64,000 bases of DNA from Colletes latitarsis (Eukaryota > Arthropoda > Insecta > Hymenoptera > Colletidae): contig NW_027488367.1 in assembly GCF_051014445.1 (NCBI RefSeq), positions 29,001,501 through 29,065,500 of the forward strand, in the 5' to 3' direction. Positions 41,333 through 50,900 of the stretch are shown here, piece by piece; within the stretch, counting starts at the first letter, position 1; each line of letters starts with the position of its first letter. Made by a program: the position numbers and the translations under genes. Below the pieces are notes generated by a model. It saw nothing but the letters and a program-made list of their open reading frames with translations, did no database searches and was not told the DNA's origin.

Positions 41333-41951
41333 TGGCCAGATCCTGGGTTCTTTCTGGTTTGGATCCCGTAGTAATGTGGTTCCACAACGAAACAGTCAAT
41401 TAAACCTGGTTGCGATTAATATTTTAGTGGATAACGCCGGTTATGTCTGGGTTAGGTCTGGGATTTTCCCTCATGTGGCTCGTACTTTCGCGTTTCTCGC
41501 ATTCTTGTTGGCCCGATCCTGGGATTTTTCTGGTTTGGATCTCGTAGTAATGTGCTACCACACTGAAACAGTCATTAAAAGCATGTTCCGATTCGTATTT
41601 TAGAGGATAACGCTGGTTATGTCAGGCATAGTTCTGGTATTTGCAATCATCTGGCTCATACTTTCGCATTTTTCGCATACTTGTTGGCCAGTTCATGGGC
41701 TTTTTCTGGTTTGGATCACGTAGTAATGCGGTACCACACCGAAACAGTCAATTAAACCTGGTTGCGATTAATATTTTAGAGGATAACGCCGGTTATGTCT
41801 CAGTTAGGTCTGGGATTTGCCCTCATCTGGATCGTACTACCGCATTTTTCGCATACTTGTTGGTCAGATTCTGGGCTTTATCTGGTTTGGATCACGTAGT
41901 AATGCGTTACCACACCGAAACAGTCAAATAAACCTGGTTGCGATTAATATT
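41333..41951 (+). repeat. 619-bp block X, first copy
   Basis: It matches 42916-43534 at offset 1583. Shared rare forms are gccagttcatggg, ggatcgtactaccgc, cttgttggtcagattctggg and gtgctaccacactg. I saw no difference between the two copies in the parts I compared. Confidence 0.8.
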
Positions 41952-42848
41952 TTACAGGGTAACGACGGTTATGTCTCGGTTTGGTCAAGGATTTGCCCTC
42001 ATCTGGCTCGTACTTTCGCATTTTTCGCATACTTGTTAGCCAGATCCTGGCCTCTTTCTGGTTTGGATCATCGTAGCAATGCGGTACCACACCGAAACAG
42101 TCAATTATACCCGGTTGCGATTAATATTTTAGAGGATAGCGCCGGTTATGTCTCGGTTAGGTCTGGGATTTGCCCTCACCTGGCTCGTACTTTCGCATTT
42201 TGCGCATACTTGTTGGCCAGATCCTGGCCTTTTTCTGGTCTGGATCACGTAGTAATGCAGTACCACACCGAATCAGTCAACTAAACCTGGTTGCGATTAA
42301 TATTTTAGAGGATAACGCTGGTTATGTCTGGGTCAGTTCTGGTATTTGCAATCATCTGGCTCATACTTTCGCATTTTTCTCATAGTTGTTGGCCAGATCC
42401 TGGGTTTTTTCTGGTTTGGATCCCGTAGTAATGTGGTTCCACACGGAAACAGTCAATTAAACCCGGTTGCGATTAATATTTTAGAGGATAACGCAGGTTA
42501 TGTCTCGGTTAGGTCTGGGATTTGCCACCATCTGGCTCGTACTTTCGCGTTTTTCTCATAGTTGTTGAACAGATCCTGGGTTTTTTCTGGTTTGGATCCC
42601 GTCGTAATGTGGTTCCACACCGAAACAGTCAATTGAACCTGGTTGCGATTAATATTTTAGAGGACAACGCCGGTAATGTCTCGGTTAGGTCCGATATTTG
42701 CCCTCACCTGTGCGTACTTTCGCATTTTTCGCATTCTTGTTGGCCAGATCCTGGCCTTTTCTGGCTTGGACCACGTAGTAATGTGGTACCACACCGAAAC
42801 AGTCAATTAAACCTGGATGCGAATAATATTTTAGAGGATAACGCTGGT
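41938..42848 (+). repeat. Duplicated block, third copy (inserted between X copies)
   Basis: It matches 38065-38975 at offset 3873, including the cagtcaactaaacc junction and the four-T deletion near 42753. It lies between two copies of another block (41333-41951 and 42916-43534), giving an X-Y-X arrangement just upstream of the retroelement. Confidence 0.8.
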
Positions 42849-42915
42849 TATGCCTGGGATAGTTCTGGTATTTGCAATCATCTGGCTCATACTTTCGCGT
42901 TTTTCTCATAGTTGT

Positions 42916-43534
42916 TGGCCAGATCCTGGGTTCTTTCTGGTTTGGATCCCGTAGTAATGTGGTTCCACAACGAAACAGTCAATTAAACCTGGTTGCGATT
43001 AATATTTTAGTGGATAACGCCGGTTATGTCTGGGTTAGGTCTGGGATTTTCCCTCATGTGGCTCGTACTTTCGCGTTTCTCGCATTCTTGTTGGCCCGAT
43101 CCTGGGATTTTTCTGGTTTGGATCTCGTAGTAATGTGCTACCACACTGAAACAGTCATTAAAAGCATGTTCCGATTCGTATTTTAGAGGATAACGCTGGT
43201 TATGTCAGGCATAGTTCTGGTATTTGCAATCATCTGGCTCATACTTTCGCATTTTTCGCATACTTGTTGGCCAGTTCATGGGCTTTTTCTGGTTTGGATC
43301 ACGTAGTAATGCGGTACCACACCGAAACAGTCAATTAAACCTGGTTGCGATTAATATTTTAGAGGATAACGCCGGTTATGTCTCAGTTAGGTCTGGGATT
43401 TGCCCTCATCTGGATCGTACTACCGCATTTTTCGCATACTTGTTGGTCAGATTCTGGGCTTTATCTGGTTTGGATCACGTAGTAATGCGTTACCACACCG
43501 AAACAGTCAAATAAACCTGGTTGCGATTAATATC
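42916..43534 (+). repeat. 619-bp block X, second copy
   Basis: Second copy of the block at 41333-41951. It ends where gattaatatcttagagg (a C in the TTTTAG motif) replaces gattaatattttacagg. The retroelement lies about 240 bp downstream of its right edge. Confidence 0.8.
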
Positions 43535-43759
43535 TTAGAGGATAACGCCGGTTATGTCTCGGTTGGGTCTGGGATTTTCCCTCATGTGGCTCGAACTTTC
43601 GCGTTTCTCGCATCCTTGTTGGCCCGATCCTGGGATTTTTCTGGTTTGGATCTCGTAGTAATGTATTACCACACCGAAACAGTCATTAAAAGCATGTTCC
43701 GATTCGTATTTTAGAGGATAACGCTGGTTATGTTAGGCATAGGTCTGGTATTTGCAATC

Positions 43760-43775
43760 ATCTGGCTCATACTTT
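43760..43775. repeat. Target-site duplication, left copy
   Basis: ATCTGGCTCATACTTT, identical to 44154-44169. It is ordinary satellite sequence of the tttgcaatcatctgg monomer type. The last three T cannot be told apart from the T-run that follows, so the certain duplication is 13 bp and the likely one 16 bp. Confidence 0.9.
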
Positions 43776-43799
43776 TTTTTTTTTTTTTTTTTTTTTTTT
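43773..43799 (-). other. Pure A-tail of the retroelement (27 T on plus strand)
   Basis: Twenty-seven consecutive T on the plus strand, without any interruption, join satellite to the element. The first three belong equally to the target site. A tail of this purity normally means a recent insertion or active slippage; assembly or sequencing error in homopolymer length cannot be excluded. Confidence 0.9.
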
Positions 43800-43825
43800 G
43801 TCGTGGGGAAAATCTTCGAAAGACT

Positions 43826-43856
43826 CCCTCCCACTTCCTTGGGAAGAGGTGGGAGG
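43826..43856 (-). repeat. Retroelement hairpin 1 (imperfect)
   Basis: ccctcccacttcc faces ggaa-gag-gtgggaggg, giving a long stem broken by a three-base bulge, near the 3' end of the element as read on the minus strand. It lies next to the terminal tcttcgaaagact segment. Confidence 0.65.
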
Positions 43857-43870
43857 GGTGTGTGGGATTC

Positions 43871-43898
43871 CCCGCGCCCGTACAACGACAGGCGCGGG
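43871..43898 (-). repeat. Retroelement hairpin 2
   Basis: Perfect eight-base arms cccgcgcc (43871-43878) and ggcgcggg (43891-43898) with a 12-base loop. All pairs are G-C. Confidence 0.8.
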
Positions 43899-43942
43899 AC
43901 CTACCCACTAAAAACCCCACGGTGACCCTTCGGCACGATTTG

Positions 43943-43986
43943 GGAGGATACCGGGAATCGCTCGAAGCATTCTTCCGGTATCCTCC
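43943..43986 (-). repeat. Retroelement hairpin 3
   Basis: Perfect 12-base arms ggaggataccgg (43943-43954) and ccggtatcctcc (43975-43986) around a 20-base loop. The loop itself contains gctcgaagc. Confidence 0.85.
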
Positions 43987-44015
43987 ACGTGCCCGCGCCT
44001 TCGCGCCCATCCCCC

Positions 44016-44036
44016 GGGGGGACAATCGGTCCCCCC
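44016..44036 (-). repeat. Retroelement hairpin 4
   Basis: Perfect eight-base arms ggggggac (44016-44023) and gtcccccc (44029-44036) with a five-base loop. Confidence 0.8.
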
Positions 44037-44053
44037 AGTAGACACACTGCCTC

Positions 44054-44090
44054 ATAGCGGCGGGACGGGGCCACTCCATCCCGCCGCTAT
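44054..44090 (-). repeat. Retroelement hairpin 5
   Basis: Perfect 12-base arms atagcggcggga (44054-44065) and tcccgccgctat (44079-44090) with a 13-base loop. Confidence 0.85.
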
Positions 44091-44112
44091 CCGTCCCGGG
44101 GCCGCGTTTAGT

Positions 44113-44142
44113 GGCGGCTGCGAGCCCCAACTCGCAACCGCC
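44113..44142 (-). repeat. Retroelement hairpin 6, near the 5' end
   Basis: Arms ggcggctgcgag (44113-44124) and ctcgcaaccgcc (44131-44142) pair over 12 bases with one non-Watson-Crick position. In a minus-strand transcript that position is a U-G wobble, so the stem would remain closed in RNA. Confidence 0.75.
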
Positions 44143-44153
44143 CGCGACCCCGT

Positions 44154-44169
44154 ATCTGGCTCATACTTT
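44154..44169. repeat. Target-site duplication, right copy
   Basis: ATCTGGCTCATACTTT, identical to 43760-43775. It is followed by cgcattcttcgcatacctg, which continues the interrupted monomer in register. Confidence 0.9.
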
Positions 44170-45199
44170 CGCATTCTTCGCATACCTGTTGGCCAGATCC
44201 TGGGTTTTCTCTGGTTTGGATCCCGTAGTAATGTGGTTTCACACTGAAACAGTCAATTAAACCTGGTTGCGATTAATATTTTAGGGGATAACGCCGGTTA
44301 TGTCTGGGTTAGTTCTGATATTTGCAATCATCTGGCTCATACTTTCGCATTTTTCGCATACTTGTTGGCCAGATCCTGGCCTCTTTCTGGTTTGGATCAT
44401 CGTAGCAATGCGGTACCAGACCGACACAGTCAATTATACCTGGTTGCGATTAATATTTTAGGGGATAACGCCGGTTACGTCTCGGTTAGGTCTGGGATTT
44501 GTCCTCATCTGGCTCGTACTTTCACGTTTTTCGCATACTTGTTGGCCAGATCCAGGCCTTTTTCGGGTGTGGATCACGTAGTAATGTGGTACCACACCGA
44601 AACAGTCAACAGAAGCTGGTTCCGATCAGTATTTTAGAGGATAACGCTGGTTATGTCTGGGTTAGTTCTGGTATTTGCAATCATCTGGCTCATACATTCG
44701 CGTTTTTCGCATACTTGTTGGCCAGATCCTGGGCTTTTTCTGGTTTGGATCACGTAGTAATGTGGTACCACACTGAAACAGTCAATTAAACCTGGTTGCG
44801 ATTAATATTTTAGAGGATAACGCCGGTTACGTCACGGTTAGGTCTGGGATTTTCCCTCATCTGGCTCGTACTTTCGCATTTTTCGCATTCTTGTTGTCCC
44901 GATCCTGGGCTTTTTCTGGTTTGGATCACGTAGTAATGTGGTACCACACTGAAACAGTCATTAAAAGCATGTTCCGATGCGTATTTTAGAGGATAACGCT
45001 GGTTATGTAAGGGTTAGTTCTGGTATTTCCAATCATCTGGATCATATATTTGCATTTTTCTCATCCTTGTTGGCCAGATCCTGGCCTTTCTCTGGTTTGG
45101 ATCACGTAGTAATGCGGTACCACAACGAAACAGTCAATTAAACCTGGTTGCGATTAATATTTTAGGGGATAACGCCGGTTATGTCTCGGTTAGGTCTGG

Positions 45200-46450
45200 G
45201 ATTTGTCCTCATCTGGCTCGTACTTTCACGTTTTTCGCATACTTGTTGGCCAGATCCTGGCCTCTTTCTGGTTTGGATCAACGTAGCAATGCGGTACCAC
45301 ACCGAAACAGTCAATTAAACCTGGTTGCGATTAATATTTTAGAGGATAACTCTGGTTATGTCTCGGTTAGGGCTGGGATTTGCCCCCATCTGGCTCGTAC
45401 TTTCGCGTTTTTCTCATAGTTGTTGAACAGATCCTGGGTTTTTTCTGGTTTGGATCCCGTAGTAATGTGGTCCCACACCGAAACAGTCAGTTGAACCTGG
45501 TTGCGATTAATATTTTAGAGGATAACGCCGGTAATGTCTCGGTTAGGTCTGATATTTGCCCTCATCTGGCGCGTACTTTCGCATTTTTCGCATTCTTGTT
45601 GGCCAGATCCTGGCCTTTTTCTGGCTTGGACCACGTAGTAATGTGGTACCACACTGAAACAGTCAATTAAACCTGGATGCGAATAATATTTTAGAGGATA
45701 ACGCTGGTTATGCCTGGGATAGTTCTGGTATTTGCAATCATCTGGCTCATACTTTCGCGTTTTTCTCATAGTTGTTGGCCAGATCCTGGGTTTTTTCTGG
45801 TTTGGATCCCGTAGTAATGCGGTTCCACAACGAAACAGTCAATTAAACCTGGTTGCGATTAATATTTTAGCGGATAACGCCGGTTATGTCTGGGTTAGGT
45901 CTGGTATTTGCCCTCATCTGGCTCGTACTTTCGCATTTTTCGCATTCTTGTTGGCCAGATCCTGGCCTTTTTCTGGCTTGGACCACGTAGTAATGTGGTA
46001 CCACACCGAAACAGTCAATTAAACCTGGTTGCGAATAATATTTTAGAGGATAACGCTGGTTATGCCTGGGATAGTTCTGGTATTTGCAATCATTTGGCAC
46101 ATACTTTCGCGTTTTTCTCATAGTTGTTGGCCAGATCCTAGGTTTTTTCTGGTTTGGATCCCGTAGTAATGTGGTTCCACACGGAAACAGTCAATTAAAC
46201 CCGGTTGCGATTAATATTTTAGAGGATAACGCCGGTTATGTCTGTGTTAACTCAGGTATTTGCCCTCCTCAGGCTCATACTATCGCATTTTTCGAATACT
46301 TGTCGGCCAGATCCTGGGATGTTTCTGGTTTGGATCACGTAGTAATGTGTTACCACACTGAAACAGTCATTAAAAGCATGTTCCGAATCGTATTTTAGAG
46401 GATAACGCTGGTTATGGCTGGGTTAGTTCTGGTATTTGCAATCATCAGGC
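45200..46450 (+). repeat. Block duplicated at 47.7-48.6 kb, left copy
   Basis: About 45200-45640 matches 47668-48108 at offset 2468, and about 45980-46450 matches 48096-48566 at offset 2116. The left copy holds two monomers (352 bp) absent from the right copy. Markers include gataactctggttatg near 45346, gatatttgccctcatctggcgcg near 45550 and ggttatggctgggttag near 46411. Confidence 0.72.
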
Positions 46451-47379
46451 TCATACTTTCGCATTATTCGCATACTTGTTGGCCAGATCCTGGGCTTTTG
46501 CTGGTTTGGATCACGTAGTAATGTGGTACCACACTGAAACAGTCAATTAAACCTGGTTGCGATTAATATTTTAGGGGATAACGCCGGTTATGTCTGGGTT
46601 AGGTCTGGGATTTGTCCTCATCTGGCTCGTACTTTCACGTTTTTCGCATACTTGTTGGCCAGATCCTGGCCTCTTTCTGGTTTGGATCATCGTAGCAATG
46701 CGGTACCACACCGAAACAGTCAATTATACCTGGTTGCGATTAATATTTTAGGGGATAACGCCGGTTACGTCTCGGTTAGGTCTGGGATTTGTCCTCATCT
46801 GGCTCGTACTTTCACGTTTTTCGCATACTTGTTGGCCAGATCCTGGCCTCTTTCTGGTTTGGATCATCGTAGCAATGCGGTACCACACCGAAACAGTCAA
46901 TTATACCTGGTTGCGATTAATATTTTAGGGGATAACGCCGGTTACGTCTCGGTTAGGTCTGGGATTTGTCCTCATCTGGCTCATACATTCGCGTTTTTCG
47001 CATACTTGTTGGCCAGATCCTGGGCTTTTGCTGGTTTGGATCACGTAGTAATGTGGTACCACACTGAAACAGTCAATTAAACCTGGTTGCGAATAATATT
47101 TTAGGGGATAACGTTGGTTACGTCTCGGTTAGGTCTGGGATTTTCCCTCATCTGGTTCGTACTTTCGCATTTTTCGCATTCTTGTTGGCCCGATCCTGGG
47201 CTTTTTCTGGTTTGGATCACGTAGTAATGTGGTACCACACTGAAACAGTCATTAAAAGCATGTTCCGATGCGTATTTTGGAGGATAACGCTGGTTATGTC
47301 AGGGTTAGTTCTGGTATTTACAATCATCTGGATCATATATTTACATTTTTCTCATCCTTGTTGGCCAGATCCTGGCCTT

Positions 47380-47960
47380 TCTCTGGTTTCGATCACGTAG
47401 TAATGCGGTACCACACCGAAACAGTCAATTAAACCTGGTTGCGATTAATATTTTAGGGGATAACGCCGGTTATGTCTGGGTTAGTTCTGGTATTTGCAAT
47501 CATCTGGCTCATACTTTCGCATTTTTCGCATACTTGTTGGCCAGATCCTGGCCTCTTTCTGGTTTGGATCATCGTAGCAATGCGGTACCACACCGGAACA
47601 GTCAATTATACCTGGTTGCGATTAATATTTTATGGGATAACGCCGGTTACGTCTCGGGTAGGTCTGGGATTTGTCCTCATCTGGCTCGTACTTTCACGTT
47701 TTTCGCATACTTGTTGGCCAGATCCTGGCCTCTTTCTGGTTTGGATCATCGTAGCAATGCGGTACCACACCGAAACAGTCAATTAAACCTGGTTGCGATT
47801 AATATTTTAGAGGATAACTCTGGTTATGTCTCGGTTAGGGCTGGGATTTGCCCCCATCTGGCTCGTACTTTCGCGTTTTTCTCATAGTTGTTGAACAGAT
47901 CCTGGGTTTTTTCTGGTTTGGATCCCGTAGTAATGTGGTCCCACACCGAAACAGTCAATT
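47380..47960 (+). repeat. Block duplicated at 50.9-51.5 kb
   Basis: It matches about 50905-51485 at offset 3525 (20 monomers plus five bases). Shared forms are caccggaacagtcaattatacc, attttatgggataacgcc and gataactctggttatg. The second copy has private changes such as ctcatgcttccgcatttatcg near 51035. Confidence 0.72.
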
Positions 47961-50900
47961 GAACCTGGTTGCGATTAATATTTTAGAGGATAACGCCGGT
48001 AATGTCTCGGTTAGGTCTGATATTTGCCCTCATCTGGCGCGTACTTTCGCATTTTTCGCATTCTTGTTGGCCAGATCCTGGCCTTTTTCTGGCTTGGACC
48101 ACGTAGTAATGTGGTACCACACCGAAACAGTCAATTAAACCTGGTTGCGAATAATATTTTAGAGGATAACGCTGGTTATGCCTGGGATAGTTCTGGTATT
48201 TGCAATCATCTGGCTCATACTGTCGCGTTTTTCTCATAGTTGTTGGCCAGATCCTAGGTTTTTTCTGGTTTGGATCCCGTAGTAATGTGGTTCCACACGG
48301 AAACAGTCAATTAAACCCGGTTGCGATTAATATTTTAGAGGATAACGCCGGTTATGTCTGTGTTAACTCAGGTATTTGCCCCCCTCTGGCTCATACTATC
48401 GCATTTTTCGAATACTTGTCGGCCAGATCCTGGGATGTTTCTGGTTTGGATCACGTAGTAATGTGTTACCACACTGAAATAGTCATTAAAAGCATGTTCC
48501 GATTCGTATTTTAGAGGATAACGCTGGTTATGGCTGGGTTAGTTCTGGTATTTGCAATCATCAGGCTCATACTTTCGCATTATTCGCATACTTGTTGGCC
48601 AGATCCTGGCCTCTTTCTGGTTTGGATCATCGTAGCAATGCGGTACCACACCGAAACAGTCAATAGATGCTGGTTCCGATCAGTATTTTAGAGGATAACG
48701 CTGGTTATGTCTGGGTTAGTTCTGGTATTTGCAATCATCTGGCTCATACATTCGCGTTTTTCGCATACTTGTTGGCCAGATCCTGGGCTTTTGCTGGTTT
48801 GGATCACGTAGTAATGTGGTACCACACTGAAACAGTCAATTAAACCGGGTTGCGATTAATATTTTAGAGGATAACGCCGGTTACGTCTCGGTTATGTCTG
48901 GGATTTTCCCTCATCTGGCTCGTACTTTCGCATTTTTCGCATTCTTGTTGGCCCGATCCTGGGCTTTTTCTGGTTTGGATCACGTAGTAATGTGGTACCA
49001 CACTGAAACAGTCATTAAAAGCATGTTCCGATGCGTATTTTAGAGGATAACGCTGGTTATGTCAGGGTTAGTTCTGGTATTTACAATCATCTGGATCATA
49101 TATTTACATTTTTCTCATCCTTGTTGGCCAGATCCTGGCCTTTCTCTGGTTCCGATCACGTAGTAATGCGGTACCACACCGAAACAGTCAATTAAACCTG
49201 GTTGCGATTAATATTTTATGGGATAACGCCGGTTACGTCTCGGTTATGTCTGGGATTTTCCCTCATCTGGCTCGTACTTTCGCATTTTTCGCATTCTTGT
49301 TGGCCCGATCCTGGGCTTTTTCTGGTTTGGATCACGTAGTAATGTGGTACCACACTGAAACAGTCAATTAAACCTGGTTGCGATTAATATTTTAGGGGAT
49401 AACGCCGGTTATGTCTGGGTTAGTTCTGGTATTTGCCCTCATCTGGCTCATACTTTCGCATTATTCGCATACTTGTTGGCCAGATCCTGGCCTCTTTCTG
49501 GTTTGGATCATCGTAGCAATGCGGTACCACACCGAAACAGTCAATTATACCTGGTTGCGATTAATATTTTAGGGGATAACGCCGGTTACGTCTCGGTTAG
49601 GTCTGGGATTTGTCCTCATCTGGCTCGTACTTTCCCGTTTTTCGCATACTTGTTGGCCAGATCCTGGCCTCTTTCTTGTTTGGATCATCGTAGCAATGCG
49701 GTACCACACCGAAACAGTCAATTAAACCTGGTTGCGATTAATATTTTAGAGGTTAACGCTGGTTATGTCTCGGTTAGGTCTGGGATTTGCCCCCATCTGG
49801 CTCGTACTTTCGCGTTTTTCTCATAGTTGTTGAACAGATCCTGGGTTTTTTCTGGTCTGGATCACGTAGTAATGCAGTACCACACCGAAACAGTCAATTA
49901 TACCTGGTTGCGATTAATATTTTAGGGGATAACGCCGGTTACGTCTCGGTTAGGTCTGGGATTTTCCCTCATATGGCTCGTACTTTCGCATTTTTCGCAT
50001 TCTTGTTGGCCCGATCCTGGGCTTTTTCTGGTTTGGATCACGTAGTAATGTGGTACCACACTGAAACAGTCATTAAAAGCATGTTCCGATGCGTATTTTA
50101 GAGGATAACGCTGGTTATGTCAGGGTTAGTTCTGGTATTTGCAATCATCTTGATCATATATTCGCATTTTTCGCATTCTTGTTGGCCAGATCCTGGCCTT
50201 TTTCTGGCTTGGACCACGTAGTAATGTGGTACCACACCGAAACAGTCAATTAAACCTGGTTGCGAATAATATTTTAGTGGATAACGCTGGTTATGCCTGG
50301 GATAGTTCTGGTATTTGCAATCATCTGGCTCATACTTTCGCGTTTTTCTCATAGTTGTTGGCCACATCCTGGGTTTTTTCTGGTTTGGATCCCGTAGTAA
50401 TGTGGTTCCACACGGAAACAGTCAATTAAACCCGGTTGCGATTAATATTTTAGAGGATAACGCCGGTTATGTCTGTGTTAACTCAGGTATTTGCCCTCCT
50501 CTGGCTCATACTATCGCATTTTTCGAATACTTGTCGGCCAGATCCTGGGATGTTTCTGGTTTGGATCACGTAGTAATGTGGTACCACACTGAAACAGTCA
50601 TTAAAAGCATGTTCCGATGCGTATTTTAGAGGATAACGCTGGTTATGTCAGGGTTAGTTCTGGTATTTACAATCATCTGGATCATATATTTACATTTTTC
50701 TCATCCTTGTTGGTCAGATCCTGGCCTTTCTCTGGTTTCGATCACGTAGTAATGCGGTACCACACCGAAACAGTCAATTAAACCTGGTTGCGATTAATAT
50801 TTTATGGGATAACGCCGGTTACGTCTCGGTTATTTCTGGGATTTTCCCTCATCTGGCTCGTACTTTCGCATTTTTCGCATTCTTGTTGGCCCGATCCTGG

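Larger units (their letters stand above)
1..43775 (+). repeat. 176-bp satellite array, left arm
   Basis: The whole stretch is a head-to-tail tandem array of one monomer family, mostly 176 bp, with frequent 177-bp and occasional 175-bp versions. All monomers read in the same direction; I saw no inverted copy. Shared landmarks in nearly every unit are a gattaatatttta segment, the dyad ataacgcyggttat, the core ctttcgcattttt, the dyad ccagatcctgg, and a gtaccaca segment near the end of the unit. Variation comes in blocks (for example tttgccctcatct against tttgcaatcatct, or ggatcacg against ggatcatcg), recombined in many combinations as if by unequal crossing-over and gene conversion. No gene, RNA or unrelated sequence lies in this stretch. 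Length and organisation fit a eukaryotic centromeric or pericentromeric satellite; that location is inference. Confidence 0.97.
43776..44153 (-). mobile_element. Non-LTR-type retroposed element (SINE or 5'-truncated LINE)
   Basis: The only non-satellite DNA in the window. Read on the minus strand, it begins acggggtcgcgggcggttgc at 44153, runs about 354 bp, and ends ttccccacgac followed by an uninterrupted A-tail. Satellite flanks carry an exact duplication of up to 16 bp. The layout fits target-primed reverse transcription: the plus strand nicked after ACTTT supplied a T-rich primer that annealed to the A-tail. The body is GC-rich, about 63% in the 60 bases at 43861-43920 and similar elsewhere by eye, against about 45% for the satellite. 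It is packed with inverted repeats. No reverse transcriptase or endonuclease motif is present, and I see no clear tRNA-type A or B box. It is either a complete short element or the 3' end of a longer one. The 3' part recalls insect R1/TRAS-like tails, from memory and weakly. Confidence 0.88.
31941..50540 (+). repeat. Domain with the gttaactc / cgaatacttgtcgg monomer variant
   Basis: A distinctive monomer with gttaactc(t/a)ggtattt, ccctcctctggctcatactatcg and cgaatacttgtcgg is confined to this interval. Copies lie near 31941, 32821, 34575, 36872, 37048, 39868, 46248, 48363 and 50478. I found none outside. The variant is embedded among ordinary monomers, so it marks a zone in which local exchange has spread it. 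Confidence 0.75.

Noticed and set aside
43730..44041. Plus-strand ORF of 103 codons across the retroelement
   Set aside because: It reads the T-run as poly-phenylalanine and is antisense to the element; there is no reason to think it is expressed.
43711..44130. Minus-strand ORF of 139 codons across the retroelement
   Set aside because: It runs through the element, its A-tail (poly-lysine) and into satellite. It has no reverse transcriptase, endonuclease or zinc-knuckle motif.
43800..44153. tRNA-derived SINE head or tRNA gene in the insertion
   Set aside because: No convincing A box or B box (GGTTCGANTCC) on the minus strand, and no cloverleaf; the hairpins do not have tRNA spacing.
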